64,000 nt of DNA from NCBI RefSeq assembly GCF_001659605.2, contig NC_035177.2, positions 6,852,780 to 6,916,779 of the forward strand, written 5' to 3'. Every line of letters begins with the position of its first letter. Position 1 is the first letter of the stretch. The stretch comes from Manihot esculenta (lineage: Eukaryota; Streptophyta; Magnoliopsida; Malpighiales; Euphorbiaceae). Below the pieces are notes generated by a model that was given only the letters and a program-made list of their open reading frames with translations, did no database searches and was not told the origin of the DNA. The translations under genes and the position numbers were made by a program. This document shows, one piece after another, positions 11,601 to 23,234 of this stretch.

Positions 11601-13586
11601 GAAGAGAGCTTTGAGGAGCTCAAGCGGAGATTGACAACAGCACCAGTGTTAGCTCTGCCTGTGAGTAATGAGGATTTCACAGTGTTCTGTGATGCATCTC
11701 GAGTGGGATTGGGTTGTGTATTGATGCAGAGTGATAGGGTGATAGCTTATGCTTCGAGACAGTTGAAGAAGCACGAGTTGAATTACCCTACCCATGACCT
11801 CGAGATGGCAGCAGTTATCTTTGCAATTAAGATGTGGCGGCATTACCTCTACGGGGTTAAATGCGAGATCTTCACTGATCACAAGAGTTTACAGTACATC
11901 TTGAGTCAGAGAGAGCTGAATTTGAGGCAGAGAAGATGGGTAGAATTGCTCAGTGATTATGATTGTAAGATCCAGTATCATCCGGGTAAGGCGAATGTCG
12001 TGGCAGACGCCCTAAGCCGGAAGTCACTAGGCAGTTTATCCCATATAGCAGCAGAGCGGAGACTAGTTGTGATGGAGCTGTACACGCTCTTCGAAGAGGG
12101 GTTACAGCTAGAGTTGTCTGGTACAGGTGCATTGCTAGCACAGATGAGAGTGACACCTGTGTTTCTGGAGCAGATAGCTCAGAGACAGCATGAGGACCCT
12201 GAGTTGATGAAAATTGCCAGGACTGTTCAGTCAGGCAACAGTGCAGAGTTCAGATTTGATAGCAAAGGGATCCTTCGCTATGGGAGTCGACTTTGTGTAC
12301 CAGATAGGGGCAGTGTGAAGGAAGACATTATGAGGGAAGCTCATAATGCGCGGTATAGTGTTCACCCAGGAGCCACCAAGATGTATCAGGATTTGAAAAA
12401 GGTCTATTGGTGGCCAGCCATGAAGAAAGAAGTGGCGCAGTTTGTAACAGCTTGTGAGGTTTGCCAAAGGGTGAAACTAGAGCATCAGAAACCAGCAGGA
12501 ATGCTTAACCCATTGCCGATTCCAGAGTGGAAATGGGAGAACATAGCCATGGATTTTGTAGTGGGTTTACCAGCAGCGTCCAATAGGATAGACTCTATAT
12601 GGGTGATTGTGGACAGACTCACGAAATCTGCTCATTTTCTTCCAGTTCGGAGTAACTATTCTGTGGATAAGTTGGCACAGGTCTATCTGGATGAAATAGT
12701 ACGATTACATGGTGTGCCAGTGTCGATAGTCTCAGATAGAGGACCTCAGTTTACCTCTCGCTTTTGGCGAAGTTTGCAGAGTGCGATGGGCACGAGATTA
12801 GAGTTTAGTACTGCTTTCCACCCACAGACTGATGGACAGTCAGAGAGGACCATCCAGACCATAGAGGATATGCTTCGACTGTGTGTGTTAGACTTTGGCG
12901 GTTCTTGGAGGCAGCATCTACCTTTGGTGGAGTTTGCCTACAATAACAGCCATCATACTAGCATTGGGATGGCTCCTTATGAAGCTTTGTATGGGAGGAA
13001 GTGCAGATCCCCTGTTTGTTGGGCAGAGATAGGAGAGAAGGCTCTTGCCGGGCCAAAATTAGTGGAGATTACTAGTCGTGTAGTGCCCGTGATCAGAGAG
13101 AGAATCAGGACAGCGCAGAGTAGACAGAAAAGTTATGCAGACGTTCGCAGGAAACAGTTAGAATTCCAAGAGGGTAGTATGGTATTGCTGAAAGTGTCTC
13201 CAATGAAAGGAGTGGTTCGTTTTGGGAAGAAGGGTAAGTTAGCTCCACGGTACATTGGACCCTTTGAGATTTTGCAGAGGATCGGAAATGTATCGTATAA
13301 GCTAGATTTGCCTGCTTCTATGAAGAGGATTCACCCGGTATTTCATGTTTCTATGCTACGGCAGTTTGTGTCAGATCCGAATCAGGTTCTGAGTGAGCCT
13401 GAGGTGGAGATTCATACAGATCTCACCTATATAGAGCAGCCAGTACGGATTCTGGACACACAGATCAGACAGCTAAGGAACAAAGAGATTCCGATGGTGA
13501 AAGTTCTATGGAACCACCATAACCTAGAAGAGTGCACCTGGGAGACGCGAGAGTCTATGCTCCAGCAGTATCCATATTTGTTTTGA
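8679..13586 (+). CDS. A2 Gag-Pol polyprotein, intact (1,635 aa)
   Basis: A single frame without stops encodes the whole particle and replication machinery of a chromovirus. The start is set at ATG 8679 because [10 protein letters not shown] is the first sequence shared by all copies; an ATG at 8598 is in frame but its extension is not conserved. Gag has a proline/tyrosine-rich stretch and a CCHC knuckle ([14 protein letters not shown], residues 419-432). The protease active Asp is 522, in the unusual context DPGASHSF. Reverse transcriptase has FIDD with Asp 858-859. RNase H shows CDAS, LEMAA, TDHKS and ADALS. Integrase has an HHCC region and catalytic Asp1292, Asp1353 and Glu1389, exactly D-35-E. 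Then come the GPF module (IGPFEIL) and a chromodomain-like tail from about 1583 to the end. The clade (Tekay/Del) is inferred from this order and tail. No env gene is present. Confidence 0.96.
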   Translation: MRGTRRSARLTGVPPESERPAAHPPALPRARSQRSSREGTSIDPRRSVDESRRGTVRGERSEERMEAMEMDQSRDVSMGIGSFEEGMGESQGGAQTSGFGYPEYPMGGMSEYSSFVPYPSYMPYMPYPPYYPPYPMYPSSPTHPSAAHPEPNEPVPPPEPVAPVDRHQPSSSGGKVQMTEYLKLDAPKYNTGDDPFDYLRAVRMIASELGADDRRAIEMAGFTLKCKKAREWFKNYVEPRMDSMSWGEFANEFAGWAFPDSSREMKVIEFEQLRQTDEMSVDEFTDKFLDLLQYVGQAYDTDQKKARRYTMRLHPRYASLILPAEKESFHTIVDAARKMEASANIQKQSKAQASGSKAPSAGTSGSKRWDRAKGTKSKFWNKVKSGLGIGSGSSSGTAPVCRRCGKPHGGVCRLGSTACFRCGQEGHIARDCPQVTFAPSQQMSSGSVVQPVVQPAAPVMPQSSGRGRGRGAASTSAAGSRGGNPVAPARIFTVTQEEANTSNTVVSSNLIIGCSDVYALMDPGASHSFIASRAIERLGLISSELEYPLWVSGPRCDPLVAVSVCRFSPVFIEGRYLPADLVVLDLTDFDVILGMDWLSTYSATLDCREKLVSLRDQDGSECVFRGDRRGTPRGMISALQARRLLRKGCQGFLAHVRELDSQVREPATVPVVREFLDVFPDDLPGLPPDREIGFEIELLPGTRPISIPPYRMAPAELKELKEQLQDLVDKGFIRPSTSPWGAPVLFVRKKDGSLRLCIDYRQLNKVTIKNRYPLPRIDDLFDQLAGAGCFSKIDLRSGYHQLKVREADVPKTAFRTRYGHYEFLVMPFGLTNAPAAFMDLMNRVFSEFLDHFVIVFIDDILVYSRDAEEHAQHLRIVLQTLREHGLYAKFSKCEFWLRSISFLGHVVSAEGIEVDPKKIEAVANWPRPMTVTEIKSFLGLAGYYRRFVQNFSKIAAPMTKLTQKNQKFVWSDQCEESFEELKRRLTTAPVLALPVSNEDFTVFCDASRVGLGCVLMQSDRVIAYASRQLKKHELNYPTHDLEMAAVIFAIKMWRHYLYGVKCEIFTDHKSLQYILSQRELNLRQRRWVELLSDYDCKIQYHPGKANVVADALSRKSLGSLSHIAAERRLVVMELYTLFEEGLQLELSGTGALLAQMRVTPVFLEQIAQRQHEDPELMKIARTVQSGNSAEFRFDSKGILRYGSRLCVPDRGSVKEDIMREAHNARYSVHPGATKMYQDLKKVYWWPAMKKEVAQFVTACEVCQRVKLEHQKPAGMLNPLPIPEWKWENIAMDFVVGLPAASNRIDSIWVIVDRLTKSAHFLPVRSNYSVDKLAQVYLDEIVRLHGVPVSIVSDRGPQFTSRFWRSLQSAMGTRLEFSTAFHPQTDGQSERTIQTIEDMLRLCVLDFGGSWRQHLPLVEFAYNNSHHTSIGMAPYEALYGRKCRSPVCWAEIGEKALAGPKLVEITSRVVPVIRERIRTAQSRQKSYADVRRKQLEFQEGSMVLLKVSPMKGVVRFGKKGKLAPRYIGPFEILQRIGNVSYKLDLPASMKRIHPVFHVSMLRQFVSDPNQVLSEPEVEIHTDLTYIEQPVRILDTQIRQLRNKEIPMVKVLWNHHNLEECTWETRESMLQQYPYLF

Positions 13587-13628
13587 GGTTAGTTTCCTCC
13601 TTTTTATGTGTTCCTTGTTTGTCTTTGG

Positions 13629-13664
13629 AACATTCGAGGACGAATGTTTTTAAGGGGGGGAGAA
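13629..13664 (+). promoter_or_regulatory. Conserved hairpin and polypurine tract of A2
   Basis: aacattcg and cgaatgtt (13629-13648) form an eight-base stem with a four-base loop. It is followed by the purine run aaggggggg-agaa, which abuts the 3' LTR. The purine run is the expected plus-strand primer. The hairpin is found at the same place in A3 and B2. Confidence 0.85.
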
Positions 13665-15906
13665 TGTAATACCCGGCTAGAATCCGGCATCGGAATTCCT
13701 GTCGTCCGGTGGAATCCGGGGTGTCGGACTTCTAGAAGAGGGTAGGCTTTATGTTTGACTAAGGGTTATGATGTGTTTTCCTGTGTTAATTAAGTTTTGA
13801 ACTGAAATGACTCCAGGCAGAGGAGCCAAGTTCGGCCGCCGAAGGTAAGTTCGGCCGCCGAAAGTGCTCAAGGTTCAGCTTCCGAATTCAGGTTCGGCCC
13901 CCGAATGTTGCATGGTTTGGCATGCGTCTCGGCAGCCGAAGCTGAGTTGCTGAGCCAGCAGTTTTGTGTCCCTTAGTCAGCATTGTGGACAGGTGTTATC
14001 ACCAGATTATGTCCAGAAGTTGGTCACGTCTCCCATGCTTTATTTGCTCAGTTTGAGCAGCTCATGCAGGAGTTGCTTGTGTGCAAGAGATTGTGAGAGT
14101 GTTGAAGCAAAAGGGAAGCTTTTGAGAGTTAGTAAGGTTGAAGAAGAGTTGATCTGTTTTCCTTGGATTCAGAACGTTCATCTTCCTGTTTATAGAGGTA
14201 AGGGAAGATCCGGACCTTGTTATATGTTTTCTGAAGGTTTTATATGGAAGTTAAGGATAGAGATGCATGCTTAGGTTATTAATGGTGGTTTTGATGCTTT
14301 ATGCATATATACATGATTCTGTGTATGTTTGATTTGTTGTTTGGGGTTATTGTTTTGGACCCCTGTGACCATATACTTATGTATATGAGTGTTGAGGAGT
14401 TGATTATGCATGTTTGGAGATGTTGAAGAGAAGGAGGAGCTTGGTTTGCCGTCGGGCTGAGTTCTGGATGAACTCAGGTTCGACAGCCGAAGGTTCATTC
14501 GGCCGCCGAACCTCTTGCATGGTGGCTTTGACTGCCCCAGCTTGCCCCCGCGAGTTTTGCATGTTCGGCTCTGTTTGGGGAATTCGGCCGCCGAAGGTGC
14601 CGCCGAAGGTTAGAGACGTTCGTCTCTGGAATGCCTTTTGGCCCCCGAACCTTGCCCCCGAAAGGGTTTGGCCGCCGAAGCTTGAGATTCAGCCGCCGAA
14701 AGTGTTCTGTCCAGCTTTCTTTTGCATGCTTTGCATGGATCTTAGAGTGAGTTTCAGGGGATGCTTGGGGATTGTCATAGAGGTAGGCAGAAGATAGTTT
14801 GGTCCCTCATTTGCATTTATCTGTATCTGTACAGACCAGAGGAACCAGAGAGAGCAGCAGTGAGTACTGCTCCAGAGTTGTCAGAGCCTGCTCAGTCAGT
14901 CAGTCCAGTTAGCCAGAGGTGAGTGGAACTAAACTTACTCTTTTAATTGGAACATGAAATGCTTTTAGCATCAGTCATGCATCATGAGTATACCATAGGT
15001 TGATTGCATTAGCATCCACGAATATGTTGCATTGCATAGTTATCTGTTGATGTGAGTAAATGCTGAATGATCCAATAGTCACAGACAGGAAGTCCAGGAG
15101 CCTTTGACTACGCCCTGGCAGGTATAGCAAGTCCAGGAGCCTTTGACTACGCCCTGGCAGGTATAGCAAAGACCAGGAGCCTTTGACTACGCCCTGGCAA
15201 TGGTAAGTACAGAGGTGTTATATACACATATACATATATGACAGGAAGACCAGGTGCTCGATTCTACGCCCTGGCACAGAGTTACTGGGACTATGTGGTG
15301 ACAGGTTTACTCTTGATGTGATTTGTCTGTGTTATGACGCATTCCATGAGATCATGTTTTACTGAGATGTTTTACTGTTCTACTCACTGGGCTATAGAGC
15401 TCATCCCACTCCCTTAACCCCAGTTTTGCAGGTTCAGTGTCCAATGTACAGGGACAGTCCAGCAGAGTACGGAAAGAGTAAAGAGAATTGTAATAGCTTA
15501 GAGTGGACATGTAATCTGAAAGAAATGTAATAATTGTGTGTCTAAAGGTAGACATGTGCTTGACTTAGTGATGTATGTGTTGTACATGATCTGGTATGTA
15601 TCTATGTTTTTCTGTATATGAAAAACCAGGCTTAACAGGTATGAATTAACCCATCTAGAGCAAGCTCTAGTCAGGGGTACAGAGTACAGAGTACAGAGTA
15701 CAGAGTACAGAGTACAGAGTACAGAGATAGTGCATGCACAGGTTAAGCCTTGGTTCAGCACAGAGTTTTTAGTTTCACAGAACATGTATGATCATGTATG
15801 AGTTTTACAGGTACACAGAGAGTATAGCAGGCTTGCTACGGGTTCTGGCGGCCTTAAGCCGACCTGAATCCTAGCGCCGGTGACTGTCCATTTTGGGGTC
15901 GTTACA
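13665..15906 (+). repeat. A2 3' LTR
   Basis: 2,242 bp, the same length as the 5' LTR, with about 13 base differences (for example at 13875-13876, 13926, 14434, 14983 and 15885). It ends gttaca at 15906, followed by the target duplication gtatc. It carries the same dyad clusters and tandem arrays as the 5' copy. Confidence 0.95.
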
Positions 15907-15911
15907 GTATC
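15907..15911. repeat. Right target-site duplication of A2 (gtatc)
   Basis: The second copy of gtatc. After it the A1 gag frame continues (with one C lost a few bases later). Confidence 0.95.
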
Positions 15912-18900
15912 CATCTTCCCTACCCATCCAAGTGCAGCACACCCAGAGCCAAATGAACCAGTACCACCATCAGAACCAGTAGCCCCTGTTGTTGACAGAC
16001 ATCAACCTAGCTCATCTGGAGGTAAGGTACAAATGACGGAGTACTTGAAATTGGATGCTCCTAAATACAACACGGGAGATGATCCATTTGAATACCTCAG
16101 ATCAGTTAGGATGATAACTAGTGAGTTGGGAGCTGATGATAGTAGAGCCATTGAGATGGCAGGGTTTACACTTAAATGCAAGAAAGCCAGAGAATGGTTT
16201 AAGAACTATGTGGAACCCAGAATGACCAGTATGTCTTGGGGAGAGTTCGCCAATGAGTTTGCAGGGTGGGCTTTTCTTGACAGTTCTAGGGAGATGAAAG
16301 TAATTGAGTTTGAACAGTTGCGACAGACAGATGAGATGAGCGTTGATGAATTCACAGATAAGTTTCTGGATTTGCTTCAGTATGTGGGTCAAGCCTATGA
16401 TACTGATCAGAAGAAGGCAAGGAGATATACTATGAGATTGCATCCCAGGTATTCTTCCTTAATTCTTCCAGCAGAAAAGGAGAATTTCCACACGATAGTG
16501 GACGCCGCCAGGAAAATGGAAGCTAGTGCCAATATTCAGAAACAGTCAAAGGCACAGGTTTCGGGTTCTAAAGCCCCCACTTCAGGCAGCAAGAGATGGG
16601 ATAGAGCGAAAGGAACAAAGAGTAAGTTCTGGAGTAAAGTGAAGTCAGGTCTGAGAATAAGTAGTGGCTCAAGCTCTGGCACAGCTCCAGTCTGCAGACG
16701 ATGCGGAAAACCACATGGAGGAGTTTGTCAGTTGGGATCTACAGCTTGTTTTCGCTGTGGACAGGAAGGACATATTGCTCGGAATTATCCTCAGGTCTTT
16801 GCACCATCCCAGCAGATGAGTTCAGGCAGTGTGGTACAGCCAGTTGTTCGGCCAGCAGCTCCAGTCATGCCTCAGAGTAGTGGCAGAGGTAGAGGGAGAG
16901 GGGCAGCCTCTACGTCAGCAGCAGGTTCCCGAGGTGGAAATCCGGCAGCCCCAGCACGGATTTTCACTGTGACACAAGAGGAGGCGAACACGTCGAACAC
17001 AGTGGTGTCAGGTAATCTCATCATTGGGTGTTCAGATGTGTATGCTTTGATGGACCCCGGTGCTTCTCATTCCTTTATTGCTTCGAGAGCCATAGAGAGA
17101 TTGGGTTTGATCAGTTCTGAGTTAGAGTATCCTCTCTGGGTCAGTGGACCTAAATGTGACCCATCAGTGGCAGTGTCAGTCTGTCGTTTCAGTCCAGTGT
17201 TTATAGAGGGTAGATACCTTCCAGCTGACCTTATGGTTCTAGATTTGACGGATTTTGATGTCATTCTAGGGATGGATTGGTTATCTACATATAGTGCTAC
17301 TTTGGACTATAGAGAGAAGATAGTGAGTCTCAGAGACCAGGATGGGTCAGAGTGTGTCTTTAGAGGAGACAGGAGAGGTACACCCAGAGGTATGATTTCA
17401 GCCCTTCAGGCTCATCGTTTGCTTAGGAGGGGTTGTCAGGGGTTTCTCGCTCATGTGAGAGAGCTAGACAGTCAGGTTAGGGCACCAGCCACAGTACCAG
17501 TAGTCCGAGAGTTTCTCGATGTGTTCCCAGACGAACTTCCAGGACTACCACCCGGTAGGGAGATAGAGTTTGAAATTGAATTGTTGCCAGATACTAGACC
17601 TATCTCTATTCCTCCCTACAGGATGGCACTAGCAGAGTTAAAAGAGTTAAAAGAGTTAAAAGAGCAGTTGCAGGACTTGGTAGATAAGGGTTTCATCCGC
17701 CCTAGTACCTCACCTTGGGGTGCGCCAGTGCTTTTTGTCAGAAAGAAGGATGGATCCCTCAGACTTTGTATCGACTACAGACAGTTGAACAAGGTCACTA
17801 TCAAGAATAGGTATCCTCTACCTAGGATTGATGATCTATTTGACCAGCTAGCTGGAGCAGGTTGTTTCTCGAAAATAGATCTGAGATCCGAGTATCATCA
17901 GTTGAGAGTCAGAGAGGCAGATGTGCCTAAGACAGCTTTTAGGACCAGATATGGGCATTATGAGTTCTTAGTGATGCCGTTCGAGTTGACTAACGCCCCT
18001 GCAGCATTCATGGATCTCATGAATAGAGTGTTCAGTGAGTTTCTGGATTACTTTGTCATTGTTTTCATCGATGATATTTTGGTGTATTCCAGAGATGCAG
18101 AGGAGCATGCCCAGCATCTGAGGATTGTTTTGCAGACACTGAGAGAGCATGGTTTGTATGCCAAGTTCTCGAAGTGTGAGTTTTGGTTGAGGAGCATTGC
18201 CTTCTTGGGTCATGTGGTATCAGCAGAGGGTATTGAGGTAGACCCCAAGAAGATAGAGGCTGTAGCTAACTGGCCCAGACCCACGACAGTGACTGAGATT
18301 AAAAGCTTTCTGGTACTGGCAGGTTACTACAGGAGGTTCGTTCAGAACTTCTCCAAAATAGCAGCTCCGATGACCAAACTGACTCAGAAGAACTAGAAGT
18401 TTATCTGGTCAGACCAGTGCGAAGAGAGCTTTGAGGAGCTCAAGAGGAGATTGACCACAGCACCAGTGTTAGCTCTACCTGTGAGTAATGAGGATTTCAC
18501 AGTGTTCTGTGATGCATCTCGAGTGGGATTGGGTTGTGTATTGATGCAGAATGAGAGGGTGATAGCTTATGCTTCGAGACAGTTGAAGAAGCATGAGTTG
18601 AATTACCCTACCCATGACCTAGAGATGGCAGCAGTTATCTTTGCACTTAAGATGTGGCGGCATTACCTCTATGGGGTTAAATGCGAGATCTTCACTGATC
18701 ACAAGAGTTTACAGTACATCTTGAGTCAGAGAGAGCTGAATTTGCGGCAGAGAAGATGGGTAGAATTGCTCAGTGATTATGATTGTAAGATCCAGTATCA
18801 TCCGGGTAAGGCGAATGTTGTGGCAGACGCCCTCAGCCGAAAGTCACTAGGCAGTTTATCCCATATAGCAGTCGAGCGGAGACCAGTTGTGATGGAGCTT

Positions 18901-20446
18901 TACAAGCTCTTAGAAGAGGGGTTACAGTTTGAGTTGTCTGGTACAGGTGCATTGATAGCACAGATGAGAGTGACACCTGTGTTTCTGGAGCAGATAGCTC
19001 AGAGACAGCATGAGGATCCTGAGTTGATGAAAATTGCCAGGACTGTTCAGTCAGGCAACAGTGCAGAGTTCAGATTTGACAGCAAAGGGATCCTTCGCTA
19101 TGGGAGTCGACTTTGTGTGCCAGATAGGGGCAGTGTGAAGGAAGACATTATGAGGGAAGCTCATAATGCGAGGTATAGTGTTCACCCAGGAGCCACCAAG
19201 ATGTATCAGGATCTGAAAAGGGTCTATTGGTGGCCAGCCATAAAGAAAGAAGTGGCGCAGTTTGTGACAGCCTGTGAGGTTTGCCAGAGGGTGAAACTAG
19301 AGCATCAGAAACCAGCCGGAATGCTTAACCCATTACCGATTCCATAGTGGAAATGGGAAAACATAGCCATGGATTTTGTAGTGGGTTTACCAGCAGCGTC
19401 CAATAGGATAGACTCTATATGGGTGATTGTGGACAGACTCACGAAATCTGCTCATTTTCTTCCAGTACGGAGTAACTATTATGTGGATAAGTTGGCACAG
19501 GTCTATCTGGATGAGATAGTAAGATTACATGGAGTTCCAGTGTCTATAGTTTCAGACAGAGGACCTCAGTTTACCTCTAGATTTTGGCGAAGTCTGCAGA
19601 GTGCGATGGGCACAAGATTAGAGTTTAGCACAGCTTTCCACCCACAGACTGATGGACAGTCAGAGAGGACCATCCAGACCATCGAGGATATGCTTCGACT
19701 GTGTGTGTTAGACTTTGGCGGTTCTTGGAGGCAGCATCTACCTTTGGTGAAATTTGCCTACAATAACAGCCATCATGCTAGCATAGGAATGGCTCCTTAT
19801 GAAGCTTTGTATGGGAGGAAGTGCAGATCCCCTGTTTGTTGGGAAGAGATAGGAGAGAAGGCTCTTGCAGGGCCAGAGTTAGTAGAGATTACCAGTAGAG
19901 TGGTGCCCTTGATCAGAGAGAGAATCAGAACAGCGCAGAGTAGACAGAAAAGTTATGCAGACGTGCGCAGAAAACAGTTAGAGTTTCAGGAGGGTAATAT
20001 GGTATTGCTGAAAGTGTCTCCAATGAAAGGCGTAGTTCGGTTTGGAAAGAAGGGTAAGTTAGCTCCACGGTACATTGGACCCTTTGAAATTGTGCAGAGG
20101 ATTGGAAATGTGTCGTATAAGCTGGAGTTACCTCCTTCTATGGAAAGGATTCACCCGGTCTTTCATGTTTCTATGCTACGGCAGTTTGTGTCAGATCCGA
20201 ATCAGGTTCTGAGTGAGCCTGAGGTGGAGATTCATACAGATCTCACCTATATAGAGCAGCCAGTGCGGATTCTGGACACGCAGATCAGACAGCTAAGAAA
20301 CAAGGAGATTCCGATGGTGAAAGTTCTATGGAACCACCATAATTTAGAAGAGTGCACCTGGGAGACGCGAGAGTCGATGCTCCAGCAGTATCCATATTTG
20401 TTTTGAGGTTAGTATCCTCCGTTTCATGTGTTATTTGTTTTAGGAT

Positions 20447-20480
20447 CATTCGAGGACGAATGTTTTTAAGGGGGGGAGAA
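20447..20480 (+). promoter_or_regulatory. A1 hairpin and polypurine tract
   Basis: cattcg-agga-cgaatg forms the same hairpin as in A2, with one outer base changed (atcattcg). It is followed by aaggggggg-agaa up to the 3' LTR start at 20481. Confidence 0.8.
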
Positions 20481-22773
20481 TGTAATACCCGGCTAGAATC
20501 CGGCACTGGAATTCCTGTCGTCCGGTGGAATCCGGGGTGTTGGACTTCTATAGAAGGGTAGGATATATGTTTTCCTACAGTGTTATGTTGTGTTTTAAGG
20601 TTTTTAGTTGACTTGGTTTGAGTTGGTTTGAGGTTGGAAGAGAAAAGGCTATGGAGACTTTTGCTAGGTTCGGCCGCCGAAGGTAAGTTCGGCCGCCGAA
20701 AGTGCCAAATGTTCGGCTTCCGAAGTTCAGATTCGGCCCCCGAATGTTGCACGGTTTTGCATGCGATTCGGCAGCCGAAGCTGAGTTGCTCAGCCAACTA
20801 ATGAGCATTCCTGAGTCAGTATTGTGGACAGGTGTTGGCTCCACACCCTGTCCAGAAGCTTGGCCACGTCTCCTATATTGTACAGCTCCTGCAAGTGTGT
20901 TGTTTTTGTTGGGTGTCAAAACTTTTGAGAGTTTGAAGCAAAAAGCTTAGGTTTGAGTGTTTTTGAGTGTTTATGAGTGTGAAGAGCAGTTGATCCCTTT
21001 TCTTTGTTCAGATCGTTCATCTTCGTGTTTACAGGAGGTAAGTGAAGATCTTGAACATGTTGTACTGTTGTACAGAAGTTTTATGAAGGTTTGGGTAGAG
21101 ATGCATGCTTAGGTGACAAAGGGTGTTTTTGATGGTTTAGCTTGTAAGCATGATTATGTGTTATGTTTGATGTGTTTGTTGGGGGTTTTAGGTAGTTTTG
21201 GACCCCTTTGTACATATACATGAGTATATGTGTGTTGAGGAGTTGAAGTGTGCATGGTTTGAGAGATTGAAGGGATGGAGGAGCTTGTTTGCCGTCGGGG
21301 CTGAGTTCAGGATGAACTCAGGTTCGGCAGCCGAAGGTTCATTCGGCCGCCGAACCTCTTGCATGGTGGCTTAGGCTGCCACAGCTTGCCCCCGCAAGTT
21401 TTGCATGTTCGGCTCTGTTTGGGGGATTCGGCCGCCGAAGGTGCTGCCGAAGGTTAGAGACTTTCGTCTCTGGATTGCCTTTTGGCCCCCGAAACTTGCC
21501 CCCGAAAGGGTTCGGCCGCCGAAGTTTGAGATTCGGCCGCCGAAGGTGCTTGAGTTTCGTCCCTGGAAAGGACTTTCGGCCGCCGAACCTGCCGCCGAAA
21601 GTGTTCTGTCCAACTTTCTTTTGCATGCCTTGCATGGATGTTAGAGTGAGTTTAAGGGGATTCTTGGGCAGTTTACTAGAGTTATTCATCAGCTTGTTTG
21701 GTCCCTCATTTGAGTCCATCTGTATAGGTACAGATCAGAGGAACCAGAGAGAGCAGCAGTGAGTACTGCTCCAGAGTAATCAGAGCCTGCAGAGTCAGTC
21801 AGTTCAGATAGCCGGAGGTGAGTGGAACTAAACTTAATTCTTTTACTTGCACAATGGAATGTTTTAGCATATCTCATGCATCATGATTATGCCTTCGGTT
21901 GATTGCATTAGTATCCACGAATATGTTGCATTGCATCGTTATTTGTTGATGTGGGTAAATGCTGAATGATCCCATAGTCGCAGACAGGAAGTCCAGGAGC
22001 CTTTGACTACGCCCTGGCAGGTATAGCAAGTCCAGGAGCCTTTGACTACGCCCTGGCAGGTATAGCAAGTCCAGGAGCCTTTGACTACGCCCTGGCAATG
22101 GTAAGTACAGAGATGTGTATACACATATACATATATGACAGGAAGACCAGGTGCTCGATTCTACGCCCTGGCACAGAGCTACTGGGACTATGTGGTGACA
22201 GGTTTACTCTTGATGTGGCTTGTCTGTGATATGACGCATTCCATGAGATCATATTTTACTGAGATGTTTTACTGTTCTACTCACTAGGCTATAGAGCTCA
22301 TCCCACTCCCTTAACCCCAATTTTGCAGGTTCCGTTTACAGTGTACAGGGTCAGTCCAGCAGAGTACAGGAAGGGTAAAGAGATCTGTAATAGCATAGAG
22401 TGGACATGTAATAAAAAAAAGATGTACTAGTTGTGTATAAAGTAATGTGCTTGACTTAGTGATGTATGTTTTGTACATGATCTGTCTATGTATATGTTTT
22501 CCTGGATGTGAAAACCAGGCTTAACAGGTATGAGTTAACCCATCTAGAGTAAGCTCTAGTCAGGGGTACAGAGTACAGAGTACAGAGTACAGAGATAGTG
22601 CATGCACAGGTTAAGCCTTGGTTCAGAAAAGCGTTTTATTTTCACAGCAAATGTATGATCATGTATGAGTTGTATAGGTACACAAAGAGTATAGCAGGCT
22701 TGCTACGGGTTCTGGCGGCCTTAAGCCGACCTGAATCCTAGCGCCGGTGACGGTCCATTTTGGGGTCGTTACA
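20481..22773 (+). repeat. A1 3' LTR (2,293 bp)
   Basis: Starts tgtaatacccggctagaa and ends gtcgttaca. It contains the two dyad clusters, three 39-bp units (21991-22097) and four gtacaga units (22566-22593). The sequence right after it (aggaggtcagcagg) is family-B LTR, which shows that A1 was inserted in a B LTR. Confidence 0.93.
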
Positions 22774-23234
22774 AGGAGGTCAGCAGGAGTAGAGTCATGT
22801 GTTATGTAATAGCTAGATGTGGACATGGATATGATGTAATGTAAAAGTATGATATAGAAATGTTAAGTAATGATGCTTATGAAAGTTTAGAGTTGTGCTT
22901 GACCATAGTATTATGTTAATCCCTTTCTAGTACATGATCTTAATGTTTGATGATGATTATTATAAACCAAACTTAATTTATGTTATGTCACCCCATTGGA
23001 GCATTGATAAGGACTCCAAGGTGGGGTTAATGTTTATGTTTATGAATAGTGCATGCACAGGTTGAGTTTGGTGATTGAATGGAAAGAAAAGTTCAAAATT
23101 TTTATGTATGTTGTTGATCATGTATGGGATTAAACAGGTTCACAGGATGAATGTTTGGCTTGCTACTGGTCCCGACGGCCTTAAGCCGATCTGGATCCTA
23201 GCGCCGGTAGCGGTCCGATTTTTGGGTCGTTACA
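22774..23234 (+). repeat. 3' end of B1 3' LTR
   Basis: This matches the last 460 or so bases of the B2 LTRs (nggaggtcancaagagta onward) and ends in gggtcgttaca. Downstream the sequence changes at once to minus-strand gypsy pol. It is the remaining right end of the LTR into which A1 inserted. Confidence 0.85.

Larger units (their letters stand above)
6225..15906 (+). mobile_element. Complete young chromovirus A2 (9,682 bp) nested in A1
   Basis: All parts of an autonomous LTR retrotransposon are present: 5' LTR 6225-8466, primer site 8470-8483, one open Gag-Pol frame 8679-13586, hairpin and polypurine tract 13629-13664, and 3' LTR 13665-15906. The two LTRs are both 2,242 bp. By eye they differ at about 13 sites, 12 of them transitions, and show no indel. 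With a commonly used plant LTR rate of 1.3e-8 per site per year this gives roughly 0.2 million years; the rate for this species is not known from the window. Perfect 5-bp target duplications (gtatc) flank it. It landed in the A1 gag proline-rich coding region. Competence to move is inferred from the intact structure, not shown. Confidence 0.95.
5813..20406 (+). pseudogene. A1 Gag-Pol polyprotein, split by A2 and mutated
   Basis: The coding frame starts at ATG 5813 ([10 protein letters not shown]), is cut after 6224 by A2, and resumes at 15912. It ends at the TGA at 20404-20406 with the same chromodomain tail as the intact copies. Nonsense codons lie at 6095-6097 (CAG to TAG), 18394-18396 (CAG to TAG) and 19345-19347 (GAG to TAG). 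One C is missing near 15920 compared with A2, which shifts the frame across the insertion. Key residues are also lost: the knuckle reads GHIARNY instead of GHIARDC, and two RT glycines are glutamate (LRSEYHQ, FELTNAP). Many changes are G to A or C to T. RT, RNase H and integrase remain recognisable in order. It is a relic and could only move with proteins supplied by another copy. Confidence 0.9.
5012..22773 (+). mobile_element. Ty3/gypsy chromovirus A1, interrupted by A2
   Basis: This family-A element consists of a truncated 5' LTR (5012-5593), a primer binding site, Gag-Pol split by A2, a polypurine tract and a 3' LTR (20481-22773). Without A2 and one copy of its target duplication it is about 8.1 kb, shortened by the left deletion. 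The two LTRs, where they can be compared (about 580 bp), differ at roughly six or seven sites by eye. That is more divergent than the LTR pair of A2 inside it, as nesting requires. The right flank begins aggag inside a B-type LTR, which would be one copy of its 5-bp target duplication; the left copy was lost with the deletion. It is non-autonomous because of stops and a frameshift. Confidence 0.88.
1..23234 (+). mobile_element. Ty3/gypsy chromovirus B1, partial, interrupted by A1
   Basis: The window opens in the untranslated leader of a family-B element; the first 196 bases match the B2 leader just after its primer binding site. Its 5' LTR and primer site are outside the window. The Gag-Pol region runs to about 5011. 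There a deletion joins it to the middle of an A-family LTR. The far end of the B1 3' LTR reappears at 22774-23234, so A1 (with A2 inside it) was inserted in the B1 3' LTR, and the deletion then removed the pol end, the LTR start and the left part of A1. B1 itself sits in minus-strand element C. The predicted target duplication is atcta at 23235-23239; its partner is off the left edge. The B1 assignment of the 22774-23234 LTR end is inferred from nesting and similarity. Confidence 0.82.

Noticed and set aside
13587..13664. Envelope gene after pol
   Set aside because: Less than 100 bases separate pol from the 3' LTR in A2 and A3, so there is no room for one.
20285..20797. 170-codon minus-strand frame at the A1 pol end
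   Set aside because: It is the shadow of the chromodomain coding strand plus LTR sequence.
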